Assembly: GCF_004005995.1 (NCBI RefSeq)
Contig: NZ_CP034767.1
Location: 2,108,001-2,172,000, forward strand
DNA length: 64,000 bases
Reading direction: 5' to 3'
DNA from: Devosia sp. 1566
GTDB lineage: Bacteria; Pseudomonadota; Alphaproteobacteria; Rhizobiales; Devosiaceae
Shown here piece after piece: positions 1-8,429 of the stretch. The first letter of the stretch is position 1, and each line of letters opens with the position of its first letter. The position numbers were made by a program, and so were the translations under genes. The notes under the pieces are model-generated. The model had not been told where the DNA came from. It searched no databases and saw nothing but the letters and a program-made list of their open reading frames with translations.

Positions 1-111
1 CGACACCGCAGCCCACAGGTGGCTGACTCGAAATAGCTTGCATTTTTGCGCGGTTCTGGCGCATGAAGCGGCCCATTCCTCCCCTTCCCCTTCATCGCTA
101 TTGGACCCCTC

Positions 112-876
112 ATGACCCGTCGGCGCAGAATCTATGAAGGCAAGGCCAAGATTCTTTTCGAAGGCCCCGAGCCCGGGACCCTGGTTCAGTATTTCAAGGA
201 CGATGCCACCGCTGGCAATGGCGCCAAGCACGACGTCATTGACGGCAAGGGCGTGCTGAACAACCGCATCAGCGAGTTCATCTTCACCAAGCTCAATGGC
301 CTTGGCATTCCCACGCACTTCCTTCGCCGCATCAACATGCGCGAACAGCTGATCAAGGAAGTCGAGATCATCCCGCTCGAGATCATCGTGCGCAACTACG
401 CCGCTGGCTCGCTGGTCAAGCGTCTCGGCCTTGAGCCCGGCACGCAGCTGCCCCGTTCCATCATCGAGTTCTGCTACAAGGACGACGCCCTGGGCGACCC
501 CATGGTCTCTGAAGAGCACATCACGGCTTTTGGCTGGGCCACCCCCGCCGAGCTCGACGACATCATGTCGCTCGCGATCCGCGTCAACGACTTCCTGACC
601 GGTCTTTTCATGGGCGTCGGCATCCAGCTGGTCGATTTCAAGATCGAGTGCGGTCGTCTCTATGAAGGCGACATGATGCGCATCGTTCTGGCCGACGAGA
701 TTTCGCCCGATAGCTGCCGTCTCTGGGACATCAAGACCCGCAACAAGCTCGACAAGGATCGCTTCCGCGAAGACCTTGGCGGCCTCGTCGAGTCGTACCG
801 GGAAGTAGCGCAGCGTCTCGGCATCTTGGTGGAAACCGAGAATGCGCTGACCACCGGCCCTCGGCTGGTCCAGTAA
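112..876 (+). CDS. purC: Phosphoribosylaminoimidazole-succinocarboxamide synthase
   Basis: SAICAR synthase, the step of de novo purine synthesis that joins CAIR and aspartate using ATP. The 254 residues match the usual length of the short bacterial enzyme. The N-terminus carries the typical YEGKAKI motif (residues 8-14), followed by the [12 protein letters not shown] segment of the nucleotide site, the VRNYAAGSL motif near residue 97 and the [10 protein letters not shown] stretch near residue 175, all family hallmarks. It is followed 21 bases later by purS, with purQ and purL further down on the same strand, so it opens a purine operon. The start is the first ATG of a fully conserved N-terminus. 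The ribosome site is weak. The 111 bases before it hold no gene I recognise. Confidence 0.97.
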   Translation: MTRRRRIYEGKAKILFEGPEPGTLVQYFKDDATAGNGAKHDVIDGKGVLNNRISEFIFTKLNGLGIPTHFLRRINMREQLIKEVEIIPLEIIVRNYAAGSLVKRLGLEPGTQLPRSIIEFCYKDDALGDPMVSEEHITAFGWATPAELDDIMSLAIRVNDFLTGLFMGVGIQLVDFKIECGRLYEGDMMRIVLADEISPDSCRLWDIKTRNKLDKDRFREDLGGLVESYREVAQRLGILVETENALTTGPRLVQ

Positions 877-897
877 CTACTCGTTTAGGACAACACC

Positions 898-1140
898 ATG
901 AAAGCCCGCGTCACCGTTACGCTCAAGCCAGGCGTCCTCGACCCGCAAGGTCAGGCAATTGAAGGATCTTTGGCCAGCCTGGGCTTTGCAGGTGTTGCAT
1001 CTGTGCGACAGGGCAAGGTGTTTGATATCGAGCTGCACGGAACCGAGGAGTCGGACGTGCGTTTTCAGATCAACAGCATGTGTGAACGCCTGCTGGCGAA
1101 CACCGTGATCGAAAACTACGCCGTCGAAATTCTCGATTAA
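898..1140 (+). CDS. purS: Phosphoribosylformylglycinamidine synthase subunit PurS
   Basis: Small dimeric subunit of the three-part FGAM synthase. It bridges the glutaminase PurQ and the short-type synthetase PurL encoded downstream. The 80-residue protein has the family pattern: an opening KARVTVTLKPGVLDPQGQAI strand, then VRQGKVFDIEL and a closing LLANTVIENYAVEI. Length and position right after purC are typical for alphaproteobacteria. Unusually, purQ does not follow at once: an acyltransferase gene and about 0.3 kb of spacer lie between (see findings). Confidence 0.96.
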   Translation: MKARVTVTLKPGVLDPQGQAIEGSLASLGFAGVASVRQGKVFDIELHGTEESDVRFQINSMCERLLANTVIENYAVEILD

Positions 1141-1197
1141 CGCCTTTGTTGTATTTTTATATTCGCGCCGTTCTTGGGGGCGCAGGACCATATTGCC

Positions 1198-1281
1198 ATG
1201 CTTAAAACCGTTTCCCTCTCGGTCATGTTCTTCGCCACTCTCGGCCTGATGTTTGCGGCCTACGCTTCGGTTCCGGTCTGA
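1198..1281 (+). CDS. Possible 27-residue hydrophobic peptide
   Basis: A short reading frame in the purS to acyltransferase spacer would encode a peptide starting MLKTVSLSVMFFATLGL, with one Lys near the N-terminus and then almost only hydrophobic and small residues, ending VPV. That is the shape of a single-pass membrane peptide or a bare signal sequence. A purine-rich stretch (GCAGGA) lies about nine bases before the ATG and could act as a weak ribosome site. No family is recognised. A frame this short can arise by chance, so this is a candidate only. Confidence 0.25.
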   Translation: MLKTVSLSVMFFATLGLMFAAYASVPV

Positions 1282-1416
1282 AGCTCCCAAGCGTCCCGGC
1301 CCGTTCACCTGCCCTTCACCGGAGCAGCTGACAGCGCGTTAATCTTGTTCCAAGCTCAAGCGTCACTTCACCTCCGTTCAACCCTATAAGGGGCTCGAAC
1401 TGGCGCGGAGTGAACC

Positions 1417-2496
1417 ATGAGCGAGAGCAAGCAACGCCTGGATTGGGTCGATACTGCCAAAGGCATTTCGATCCTTTTGGTGGTGATGATGCACTCGGCG
1501 ATCGGGGTCGGTGAAGTCACCAACCAGGTCAGCTATCTGCATTGGATCATTGCTTGGGCCTCGCCATTCCGTATGCCCGAGTTCTTCTTGATCTCGGGCC
1601 TATTCCTTTCTCAGGTCATTGATCGCGACTGGCGGCGCTATGCCGACCGGCGTGTGGTCCATTATCTTTACTTTTACGCGCTCTGGGCCGTGATCCACCT
1701 CCTGTTCAAGGAAGCGGTTGGCGCCGGCCATCCGGTTACGGCCATGACCCATATGCTCTGGGCCATTGTCGAGCCCTATGGCGTGCTGTGGTTCATTTAC
1801 ATGCTCGCCGCCTTCAGCGCCGTGGCCAAGCTACTCCACAACGCCAGGGCGCCCCATTGGCTTGTGCTCATCGGCGCCGCTCTGCTCCAACTCGTCCATG
1901 TTCAGACCGGCTGGTATCTGCTCGACCAGTTCGCTGAGCACTTCATCTATTTCTATTCCGGCTACGTCTTCGCACCGGTCGTGTTCCGGCTGGTTGCCTG
2001 GGCGCAGGACCATGTCGTCCAGACCTTGGCTGGCCTCTCGCTTTGGGCACTGCTCGAAACACTGCTGGTGTTCTCGCCAGGTTATCGGGTTCTGCCCATG
2101 ACCATCCATATGGGCCTGTCGACTGCCCCGGGCATTCACCTGGCGCTGGCGCTTGCCGGCTCTGTCGCCCTTTGCGTTGTTGCGGGCCTGGTGTCCAAGC
2201 TTGCGTTCATGGATTGGCTGCGCTGGCTCGGAGCTCAGTCCATAGTGGTCTACCTGGCCTTCGCCCTGCCCATGGCCGCGACCCGCATCTTGCTTGTCAG
2301 AGTCGGATTCACCAATGCTGATCTGATCAGCACCCTGGTGATGGCCAGTGCCGTCCTTACGCCCTTGGTCCTGTTCTGGCTGATCCAGCGGGCCGGACGC
2401 GGCCGCTGGCTATTCGAACGCCCGGCTTGGGCGCGTCTGCCCGGCACGCCGGGTGCGCGAATCGGCACAACTGCCGTGCGGACGCCAGCGGAATAG
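1417..2496 (+). CDS. Acyltransferase 3 family membrane protein
   Basis: Integral membrane O-acyltransferase of the Acyl_transf_3 (OafA/WecH/YiaH) family, which moves acetyl or succinyl groups onto cell-surface sugars. The 359 residues include the family start, RLDWVDTAKGISILLVVMMHS, with the catalytic-type His at the end of the first helix. About ten hydrophobic segments follow, with the family motif FRMPEFFLISGLF near residue 50. The start ATG follows a GGAG box (CGCGGAGTGAACC). The gene splits the purine operon between purS and purQ on the same strand and has no evident link to purine synthesis. The acceptor substrate cannot be read from the sequence. Confidence 0.85.
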   Translation: MSESKQRLDWVDTAKGISILLVVMMHSAIGVGEVTNQVSYLHWIIAWASPFRMPEFFLISGLFLSQVIDRDWRRYADRRVVHYLYFYALWAVIHLLFKEAVGAGHPVTAMTHMLWAIVEPYGVLWFIYMLAAFSAVAKLLHNARAPHWLVLIGAALLQLVHVQTGWYLLDQFAEHFIYFYSGYVFAPVVFRLVAWAQDHVVQTLAGLSLWALLETLLVFSPGYRVLPMTIHMGLSTAPGIHLALALAGSVALCVVAGLVSKLAFMDWLRWLGAQSIVVYLAFALPMAATRILLVRVGFTNADLISTLVMASAVLTPLVLFWLIQRAGRGRWLFERPAWARLPGTPGARIGTTAVRTPAE

Positions 2497-2582
2497 GCGC
2501 TCACCGGCTCTTGCCCCTTGCCTTTTGCGACAAGAGACACGACAAGGTCCCGCATAATCCCTAGCTCGCGAGGACCCCGCCG

Positions 2583-3251
2583 ATGAAGGCCGCTGTCATC
2601 ATCTTTCCAGGGCTTAACCGCGACCGAGATATGGTTGCTGCGCTCACCAAGATTTCCGGCCGCGCGCCAACGACGGTCTGGCACGGAGAACGTGACCTTC
2701 CCGAAGCCGACCTGATCGTCATTCCCGGCGGTTTCTCCTACGGCGACTATTTGCGTTGTGGCGCTATTGCTGCCCGCTCCCCCATCATGGACGCAGTGCG
2801 CGAACGCGCCGCCGATGGCGTTCGCATCCTGGGCGTCTGCAACGGCTTTCAGATCCTGACCGAAGCCGGTCTCCTGCCCGGCGCCCTCATGCGCAACACC
2901 TCGCTCAAATTCGTCTGCCGTGAGGTGAAGCTGCAGGTGGCTAACGCCGACACGCCCTTTACCCGGCTGTACGAGCAAGGTCAGGTCGTCCGTTGCCCCG
3001 TGGCGCATCACGATGGCAACTACTTCGCCGATGCTCAGACCATCGAGCGGCTCGAGGGCGAAGGCCGGGTGGCCTTCCGCTATGCCGACGGCACCAACCC
3101 CAATGGCTCGATCAACGACATCGCCGGCATCCTCAGCGAGAACAAGAATGTTCTCGGGCTGATGCCGCATCCGGAAAACCTTATCGAGCTCGCCCATGGC
3201 GGCGATGATGGCCGCGCGCTCTTTGCCAGCGCCCTTGATCTCGTCGCCTGA
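2583..3251 (+). CDS. purQ: Phosphoribosylformylglycinamidine synthase subunit PurQ (glutaminase)
   Basis: Class I glutamine amidotransferase subunit that frees ammonia from glutamine for PurL. At 222 residues it has the normal length. The nucleophile Cys sits in GVCNGFQIL (about residue 87), and the His/Glu of the triad are in the LMPHPENL motif near the C-terminus. The N-terminal FPGLNRDRD and [16 protein letters not shown] motifs are also family-typical. purL starts 31 bases downstream. With purS and purL this completes the three-subunit FGAM synthase found in Gram-positives and alphaproteobacteria, in place of the single long PurL of enteric bacteria. Confidence 0.97.
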   Translation: MKAAVIIFPGLNRDRDMVAALTKISGRAPTTVWHGERDLPEADLIVIPGGFSYGDYLRCGAIAARSPIMDAVRERAADGVRILGVCNGFQILTEAGLLPGALMRNTSLKFVCREVKLQVANADTPFTRLYEQGQVVRCPVAHHDGNYFADAQTIERLEGEGRVAFRYADGTNPNGSINDIAGILSENKNVLGLMPHPENLIELAHGGDDGRALFASALDLVA

Positions 3252-3282
3252 CCACCGCCGCTCCCAGCCGGACAGTTCACCC

Positions 3283-5532
3283 ATGCCCTACGACAATCAC
3301 ATCGCCATTACGCCAGAACTCGTCGCCGACCATGGCCTCAAGCCTGACGAGTTCGACAAGATTGTCGGCCTGATTGGCCGGCAGCCGACCTACACTGAAC
3401 TGGGCATCTTCTCGGCCATGTGGAACGAGCACTGCTCCTACAAATCCTCGAAGAAGTGGCTCAAGACCCTGCCCACCACCGGCGCCCGCGTCATCCAGGG
3501 TCCGGGCGAGAACGCTGGCGTGGTTGATATCGGCGACGGCCAGGCGGTCGTCTTCAAAATGGAGTCGCACAACCATCCGAGCTTCATCGAGCCCTATCAG
3601 GGTGCCGGCACCGGCATGGGCGGCATCTTGCGTGACGTCTTCACCATGGGTGCCCGTCCTGTTGCCGCCATGAACGCGCTGCGCTTCGGCGCGCCCGACC
3701 ACGAAAAAACCCGCCATTTGGTGTCCGGCGTCGTCGCCGGCATCGGCGGTTACGGCAATGCCTTTGGCGTGCCCACCGTGGGGGGCGAGGTCGAGTTCGA
3801 CCAGCGCTACAACGGCAATATCCTCGTCAACGCCTTCGCCGCTGGCCTGGCCGATACCGACAAGATCTTCTACTCCAAGGCGGAAGGCGTCGGCCTTCCC
3901 GTGGTTTATCTCGGCGCCAAGACGGGCCGCGATGGTGTTGGCGGCGCCACCATGGCTTCCGCCGAGTTCGGGGACGACATCGAGCAGAAGCGCCCCACCG
4001 TCCAGGTCGGCGACCCCTTTACCGAAAAGCGGCTGCTGGAAGCCTGCCTCGAGCTCATGGCCACCGGCGCCGTCATCGCCATTCAAGACATGGGTGCGGC
4101 CGGGCTGACCTGCTCGGCCGTGGAAATGGGCGCCAAGGGCGATCTCGGAATCGAGCTGAACCTCGATATGGTTCCGGTCCGCGAAACCGAAATGACGCCC
4201 TATGAGATGATGCTCTCCGAGTCCCAGGAGCGCATGCTGATGGTGCTGCATCCGGCCAAGGAAGCCGAAGCACGCGCCGTGTTCCAGAAATGGGAACTCG
4301 ATTTCGCGACCGTGGGCAAGACCACCGACGATCTGCGCTTCCGCGTCATGTGGCGCGGCGAGGAAGTCGCCAATCTCCCCATCAAGGATCTCGGCGACGA
4401 AGCTCCCGAATATGATCGCCCCTGGATCGAGCCGGCCCGGTCCGCACCGCTCGCTGCAAACGACGTCCCGCAGATGGATGTCGCCGACGCTCTCCTCAAG
4501 CTGATGGGCGGCCACCAGATCGCCTCGCGCCGCTGGGTCTATGAGCAATATGACACTCTCATTGGCGGCAACTCGCTCCAGCGTCCCGGCGGCGATGCCG
4601 GCGTCATCCGCGTCGATGGCCATCCTGCCAAGGCGCTCGCCTTCTCGTCCGACGTCACCCCCCGCTATTGCGAGGCCGATCCCTTTGAAGGCGGCAAGCA
4701 GGCTGTGGCCGAGTGCTGGCGCAACCTGACCGCTACCGGCGCCGAGCCCCTGGCCGCCACCGACAACCTCAATTTCGGCAATCCCGAACGCCCTGAAATC
4801 ATGGGCCAGCTGGTCGGCGCCATCAAGGGCATCGGTGAGGCCTGCCGCGTGCTCGAATTTCCGATCGTCTCGGGCAATGTCTCGCTTTACAACGAAACCA
4901 ATGGCCGAGGCATCCTTCCCACCCCCACCATCGGCGGCGTCGGCCTGATCGATGATTGGTCGAAGATGGCCCGCACCGGCTTTGCGGCCGCTGGCGAGGT
5001 CATCCTCCTCGTGGGCGCCCCGCCGCAGCGTGGCACCCATCTCGGGCAGTCCATCTATCTGCGCGATCTCTTTGGCCGTGCCGATGGCGCTCCGCCGCCG
5101 GTCGACCTCGCCCACGAGAAGCGCACCGGAGATTTCGTGCGCAAGCTCATCCGCTCGGGCATCGCCACTGCCGTGCATGACCTCTCCGACGGCGGCCTTG
5201 CCGTGGGGCTAGCGGAAATGGCCGTAGCCTCCGGCATCGGCGCTACAGTCGTCGACCTCGAGGACCAGGACCCCATTCTGCAATACTTTGCCGAAGATCA
5301 GGGGCGCTACCTTGTCACCGTGAACCTGGACCCGCAGGGCGAGGACCTGGCCGATCTCTGGGCCGAGGCCCAGGCGCTCGGCATTTTTGCACCCTGGATC
5401 GGCTCGACCGGCGGCACGGACCTTGTCCTCGGCGCCGCCCGCCCCCTTCCCGTGGCGCAGCTGAAGTCGGCGCATGACGACTGGTTCCCCAGCTTCATGT
5501 CGGGCATGGCTGCCGACAATGCCGGCCATTGA
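3283..5532 (+). CDS. purL: Phosphoribosylformylglycinamidine synthase subunit PurL
   Basis: Synthetase subunit of FGAM synthase. It uses ATP and ammonia from PurQ to convert FGAR to FGAM. From the chosen ATG the protein has 749 residues, the size of the short PurL class. Motifs seen: [17 protein letters not shown] near the N-terminus, the nucleotide-binding MESHNHPS segment, [16 protein letters not shown], and the second-half repeat [11 protein letters not shown] and [16 protein letters not shown]. The frame is open 29 codons further upstream, but that part overlaps purQ and is not PurL-like. The start [18 protein letters not shown] matches the family, so 3283 was chosen. A long reverse-strand frame inside this gene is a codon-bias shadow. 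Confidence 0.97.
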   Translation: MPYDNHIAITPELVADHGLKPDEFDKIVGLIGRQPTYTELGIFSAMWNEHCSYKSSKKWLKTLPTTGARVIQGPGENAGVVDIGDGQAVVFKMESHNHPSFIEPYQGAGTGMGGILRDVFTMGARPVAAMNALRFGAPDHEKTRHLVSGVVAGIGGYGNAFGVPTVGGEVEFDQRYNGNILVNAFAAGLADTDKIFYSKAEGVGLPVVYLGAKTGRDGVGGATMASAEFGDDIEQKRPTVQVGDPFTEKRLLEACLELMATGAVIAIQDMGAAGLTCSAVEMGAKGDLGIELNLDMVPVRETEMTPYEMMLSESQERMLMVLHPAKEAEARAVFQKWELDFATVGKTTDDLRFRVMWRGEEVANLPIKDLGDEAPEYDRPWIEPARSAPLAANDVPQMDVADALLKLMGGHQIASRRWVYEQYDTLIGGNSLQRPGGDAGVIRVDGHPAKALAFSSDVTPRYCEADPFEGGKQAVAECWRNLTATGAEPLAATDNLNFGNPERPEIMGQLVGAIKGIGEACRVLEFPIVSGNVSLYNETNGRGILPTPTIGGVGLIDDWSKMARTGFAAAGEVILLVGAPPQRGTHLGQSIYLRDLFGRADGAPPPVDLAHEKRTGDFVRKLIRSGIATAVHDLSDGGLAVGLAEMAVASGIGATVVDLEDQDPILQYFAEDQGRYLVTVNLDPQGEDLADLWAEAQALGIFAPWIGSTGGTDLVLGAARPLPVAQLKSAHDDWFPSFMSGMAADNAGH

Positions 5533-5602
5533 AGCGCCTCGGCGACCATGCAATATCAAAGTGACCGGCCACGTCGCCGGCGACCTATGACGGAGTAGCG
5601 CT

Positions 5603-5839
5603 ATGCCAATGGACGCAATCGAGATCGAGCGCCGAATCAAGGCCGCGCTGCCCGATGCCGAAATCGACATTCGCGATCTGGCCGGCGACGGCGATCACTA
5701 CGCCGCCACTGTCGTGTCCACCGCGTTTAAGGGCAAATCGCGCGTGCAGCAGCACCAGATCGTTTATCAGGCGATTGGCGGCGACATGGGCGGTGCCCTC
5801 CACGCTTTGGCGCTGCAAACCAGCGCCCCGCCCGAGTAA
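5603..5839 (+). CDS. BolA/IbaG family iron-sulfur metabolism protein
   Basis: Small BolA-family protein of 78 residues. These proteins bind a [2Fe-2S] cluster together with monothiol glutaredoxins and help cluster transfer and iron sensing. The sequence has the family core: a leading amphipathic helix (IEIERRIKAALPDAEI), the DGDHYAATVVS strand with a conserved His, and the closing HQIVYQAIGGDMGGALHALAL, in which the QHQIVY motif marks the invariant C-terminal His. The short, compact form is closer to IbaG/YrbA than to classical BolA. A CGSF-type glutaredoxin partner is encoded two genes downstream. The next gene starts only five bases after its stop, so the two are probably cotranscribed. Confidence 0.9.
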   Translation: MPMDAIEIERRIKAALPDAEIDIRDLAGDGDHYAATVVSTAFKGKSRVQQHQIVYQAIGGDMGGALHALALQTSAPPE

Positions 5840-5844
5840 GCACC

Positions 5845-6162
5845 ATGTCGCTGCGCGACTCGCTCGATCTCATCCGCATGGTCCGCCCGGAAGCGGGCAC
5901 ATCGGCAATCGAGCACGAGATTGTTGCCGAGCGCGCGTCATCGCTCGGCAGCGCCGAAGCCCGGGTGATAGCGGCAATGGCAGCGCTCGCCGAGCCCGAC
6001 TCGAACCGCCAGCAATGTCTTGAAACTGCCCGCCAGGCGGTCTGGGCCTACTTCGTTCAGCGTGAACTCATCGGCTTCCGTAGTCACAATGATGTCATCC
6101 GCGAACTCAAGATCACGCCCGAAGTGCTCGTCGGACTGGGCGCGGCGCCCTCTCGCCGCTAG
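5845..6162 (+). CDS. Conserved protein of unknown function (DUF6665-like)
   Basis: A 105-residue, mostly helical, soluble protein with no signal sequence or membrane segment. The pattern ...[21 protein letters not shown]... and ...[23 protein letters not shown]... resembles a small family (DUF6665, from memory) found in Hyphomicrobiales. It starts five bases after the BolA stop and precedes the monothiol glutaredoxin, so context suggests a link to iron-sulfur or redox handling. It has no Cys or His cluster that would bind iron; the only Cys is single, in QQCLETA. The function is not known, and the family assignment is moderate. Confidence 0.75.
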   Translation: MSLRDSLDLIRMVRPEAGTSAIEHEIVAERASSLGSAEARVIAAMAALAEPDSNRQQCLETARQAVWAYFVQRELIGFRSHNDVIRELKITPEVLVGLGAAPSRR

Positions 6163-6266
6163 AGCCGCGTGATTTCGCTGCCACTGTTCTCGACACCGCT
6201 GGGACGATGACCTATTTATCTACCAACAATGTCCGCTTTTCGGAGCGTGCAAGCGAGAGAGCAGCC

Positions 6267-6602
6267 ATGACCGACATCAACGCCTTCATCACCGACAAGG
6301 TAACCAACAACGACGTGTTCCTCTTCATGAAGGGGTCGCCCGATTTCCCGCAATGCGGTTTTTCTGGCCAGGTCGTTCAGATTCTCAACTATCTCGGCGT
6401 TGAATATGGCAGCGCCAATGTGCTGGAAAGCGCCGAACTGCGCGACGGCATCAAGGCCTTCACCAACTGGCCGACCATTCCCCAGCTCTATGTAAAGGGC
6501 GAGTTTGTCGGCGGCGCCGACATCGTGCGCGAGATGTTCCAGGCTGGTGAACTGCAGTCCCATTTCGAACAGGCCGGCATCCCGGTCAAGCAAACCGCCT
6601 GA
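6267..6602 (+). CDS. grxD: Monothiol glutaredoxin, Grx4 family
   Basis: Monothiol glutaredoxin that binds and passes on [2Fe-2S] clusters with glutathione. From this ATG it is 111 residues long, the family length, with the CGFS active site at residues 30-33 inside [10 protein letters not shown]. The glutathione-site motif [22 protein letters not shown] is also present. The frame is open 20 codons upstream, but [12 protein letters not shown] is the usual N-terminus and a GAGAGCAGCC stretch precedes the ATG. It lies in the BolA / unknown / Grx cassette, and BolA and Grx4 proteins form mixed complexes. A clear hairpin terminator follows the stop. Confidence 0.95.
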   Translation: MTDINAFITDKVTNNDVFLFMKGSPDFPQCGFSGQVVQILNYLGVEYGSANVLESAELRDGIKAFTNWPTIPQLYVKGEFVGGADIVREMFQAGELQSHFEQAGIPVKQTA

Positions 6603-6622
6603 TCGCGACCACTCAGACAACG

Positions 6623-6653
6623 ACGCCGGCCCTTGCGGCCGGCGTTTTTGTTT
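6623..6653 (+). terminator. Rho-independent terminator after grxD
   Basis: Inverted repeat ACGCCGGC ... GCCGGCGT with a short loop, followed directly by a T run (TTTTTG TTT). It sits 20 bases after the glutaredoxin stop and ends at the stop codon of the convergent Dabb gene. Confidence 0.85.
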
Positions 6654-6937
6654 CAAACCTCAATATCGGCCGAAAAGCGCAACTCGCGCATCGGCTGCAC
6701 CTTGCGGGTTGTTTCCGCATAGGTCGGATGCGCCTTGTAGGCTGCCAGTGCAGCGGCATCGGCGAACTCGGCATAAACCACGACGTCGATCTCATTGGAG
6801 ATTTGGTCGACCTTGCTGTTGCGGCGCACCTCGAAATGGGACGAGTGCGGGATAGTGCCCAGCAGCTCAAGGCCCTGGCAGATCGCCTCGACCTTGTCGG
6901 GTGATGGGGCGGTGAAGAATATGATGTGGCGGATCAA
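6653..6937 (-). CDS. Dabb-domain (stress-responsive A/B barrel) protein, TTG start
   Basis: Small ferredoxin-like fold protein of the Dabb family. Members act as dimeric stress proteins or barrel enzymes of unclear substrate. The family start is (M)IRHIIFFT, which here begins at a TTG codon (complement of 6935-6937) preceded by a GGAG box nine bases upstream, so I prefer this 94-residue form. An ATG lies 28 codons upstream, but that extension is not family-like. Conserved features include the closing VVYAEFADAAALAAYKAHPTY stretch before the last strand. It is convergent with grxD and divergent from the MFS gene at 7089. Confidence 0.75.
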   Translation of the reverse strand: MIRHIIFFTAPSPDKVEAICQGLELLGTIPHSSHFEVRRNSKVDQISNEIDVVVYAEFADAAALAAYKAHPTYAETTRKVQPMRELRFSADIEV

Positions 6938-7088
6938 GGCAAACGGCTCCTGCGCGAAGCGCGTGTTGTTCCCGCCAGCGCGGCAGCGGTCAACCCCATC
7001 ACCCAAATTCATCGAAGTCATTCCGCATTATCGCTTTGCGACATAGGACCGCAGGCGTAGACAGGATTGTCTTTCTTGGATTCCTGCC

Positions 7089-8303
7089 ATGCCCAGCAGC
7101 CTTCGCCCCGCCGTACCTCTGCTTGCGCTGATCATCTGCGGCTGCCTCATCGCCGCGATTGGCAACGGCGTTCGCACCAGCTTCGGGCTTTTTACGCTGC
7201 CCATCTCCACCGATCTGGGCCTCACCCGCGAAGGCTATGGCATGGCCATGGCGATCCAGAACCTGGCCTGGGGCATAGCCCAACCCTTTGCGGGCGCTTG
7301 GGCCGATCGCTACGGCACCGGTCGCACCCTGGCCGGCGGCGCCGCCATCTACGCCTTGGGCGTAATTCTCATGGCCTTCTCTCCCACGGCCAGTCTGCTC
7401 ACCGTCACCGGCGGCGTCATCACCGGAGTTGGCATTGCCGTATCATCCTTCAGCGTCGTCATGGTCGCCTTCGGCCGGTCCGTCCCGCAGGAAAAGCGCA
7501 CCCTGATCTTCGGCGTCGCCACTGCCGCCTCGTCCTTCGGCCAGTTTATCTTTGCCCCGATCAGCCAGGGCTTCATCAACAGCTTTGGCTGGCACACCGC
7601 CCTTATCTATCTCGGCATGATGCTCGTGCTCATCATCCCCTTGAGCTACGCCCTGCGCGGTCGCACCGAGAACCCGGTCGGCCATGCCGACCTGCGATTC
7701 ATGCAGGCGCTGGCGCGCGCTTGGGGACATGGCTCATACCGCCTTCTCGTCATCGGCTTCTTTGTCTGCGGCTTTCATCTGGCGTTCATCAACGTTCATA
7801 TGCCCGCCTATTTGGTGCAATGCGGCCTCTCTCCCGAGGTCGGCAGCTGGACCATTGCCGTTATCGGCCTCTTCAACATCGTCGGCTCGCTCCTCTCCGG
7901 CTATCTCGGTAGCCGCCTGCCCAAACAGATGCTGCTCGCCAGCATCTACTTCCTGCGCGCAGTGGCTATCGCCGTGTTCCTGCTAGTCCCCGTCTCCGAA
8001 TGGACCGCTTATGCCTTCGCCGCCACCATGGGCGTCCTCTGGCTCTCCACCGTCCCGCTGACCGCCGGGCTCGTGACCCTGTTCTTTGGCGCCCGCTACA
8101 TGGGCATGCTCTACGGAGTCGCCTTTTTCAGCCATCAGGTCGGCTCCTTCGTGGGCGTCTGGCTGGGCGGCTATGTCTATGACGTGACCGGCTCCTACAG
8201 CCTGGTCTGGTATCTGGGCATAGTTCTCGGCCTGGCATCGGCCGCCATTCACCTTCCCATCAACGAAAAAGTCGACGTAAAATTCGCCCCGCAACCCGCC
8301 TGA
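7089..8303 (+). CDS. MFS transporter (OFA/monocarboxylate-like)
   Basis: Twelve-helix major facilitator superfamily transporter of 404 residues, normal for the family. The N-terminal half has the loop 2-3 region GAWADRYGTGRTLAGG after helix 2, and the pattern RTSFGLFTLPISTDLGLTREGYGMAMAIQNLAWGIAQPFAGAW is common in OFA-type and related anion/monocarboxylate carriers. The second half has SGYLGSRLPKQ, the repeated loop signature. The cargo cannot be told from sequence. It stands alone, 67 bases from the divergent Dabb gene region, and ends in a TGACC triplicate and a terminator. Confidence 0.85.
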   Translation: MPSSLRPAVPLLALIICGCLIAAIGNGVRTSFGLFTLPISTDLGLTREGYGMAMAIQNLAWGIAQPFAGAWADRYGTGRTLAGGAAIYALGVILMAFSPTASLLTVTGGVITGVGIAVSSFSVVMVAFGRSVPQEKRTLIFGVATAASSFGQFIFAPISQGFINSFGWHTALIYLGMMLVLIIPLSYALRGRTENPVGHADLRFMQALARAWGHGSYRLLVIGFFVCGFHLAFINVHMPAYLVQCGLSPEVGSWTIAVIGLFNIVGSLLSGYLGSRLPKQMLLASIYFLRAVAIAVFLLVPVSEWTAYAFAATMGVLWLSTVPLTAGLVTLFFGARYMGMLYGVAFFSHQVGSFVGVWLGGYVYDVTGSYSLVWYLGIVLGLASAAIHLPINEKVDVKFAPQPA

Positions 8304-8315
8304 CCTGACCTGACC
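8301..8315 (+). repeat. (TGACC)x3 tandem pentamer at a stop codon
   Basis: The stop codon of the MFS gene is the first base triplet of three perfect TGACC copies. The same array, with four copies, occurs at the stop of the HAD gene at 47435, there also preceded by a GCC codon. Confidence 0.8.
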
Positions 8316-8316
8316 T

Positions 8317-8343
8317 AAAAGGCGCTGCCACCATCGCCTTTTA
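8317..8343 (+). terminator. Terminator after MFS transporter
   Basis: Inverted repeat AAAAGGCG ... CGCCTTTT with a ten-base loop, ending in four T residues. It starts just after the TGACC array behind the transporter stop. Confidence 0.75.
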
Positions 8344-8429
8344 ACGATATAGCCGGTTGCCAAATTGGGCTTCCGGGTTCATGGTCCGACACATCGTGTC
8401 GCGTCCGGCGGCAGCTCGAGATCCAGAAC

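Noticed and set aside
3277..5178. Minus-strand open frame of over 600 codons opposite purL
   Set aside because: purL is fully supported on the other strand. The antisense frame is His/Gly/Ala-rich, without motifs or a ribosome site.
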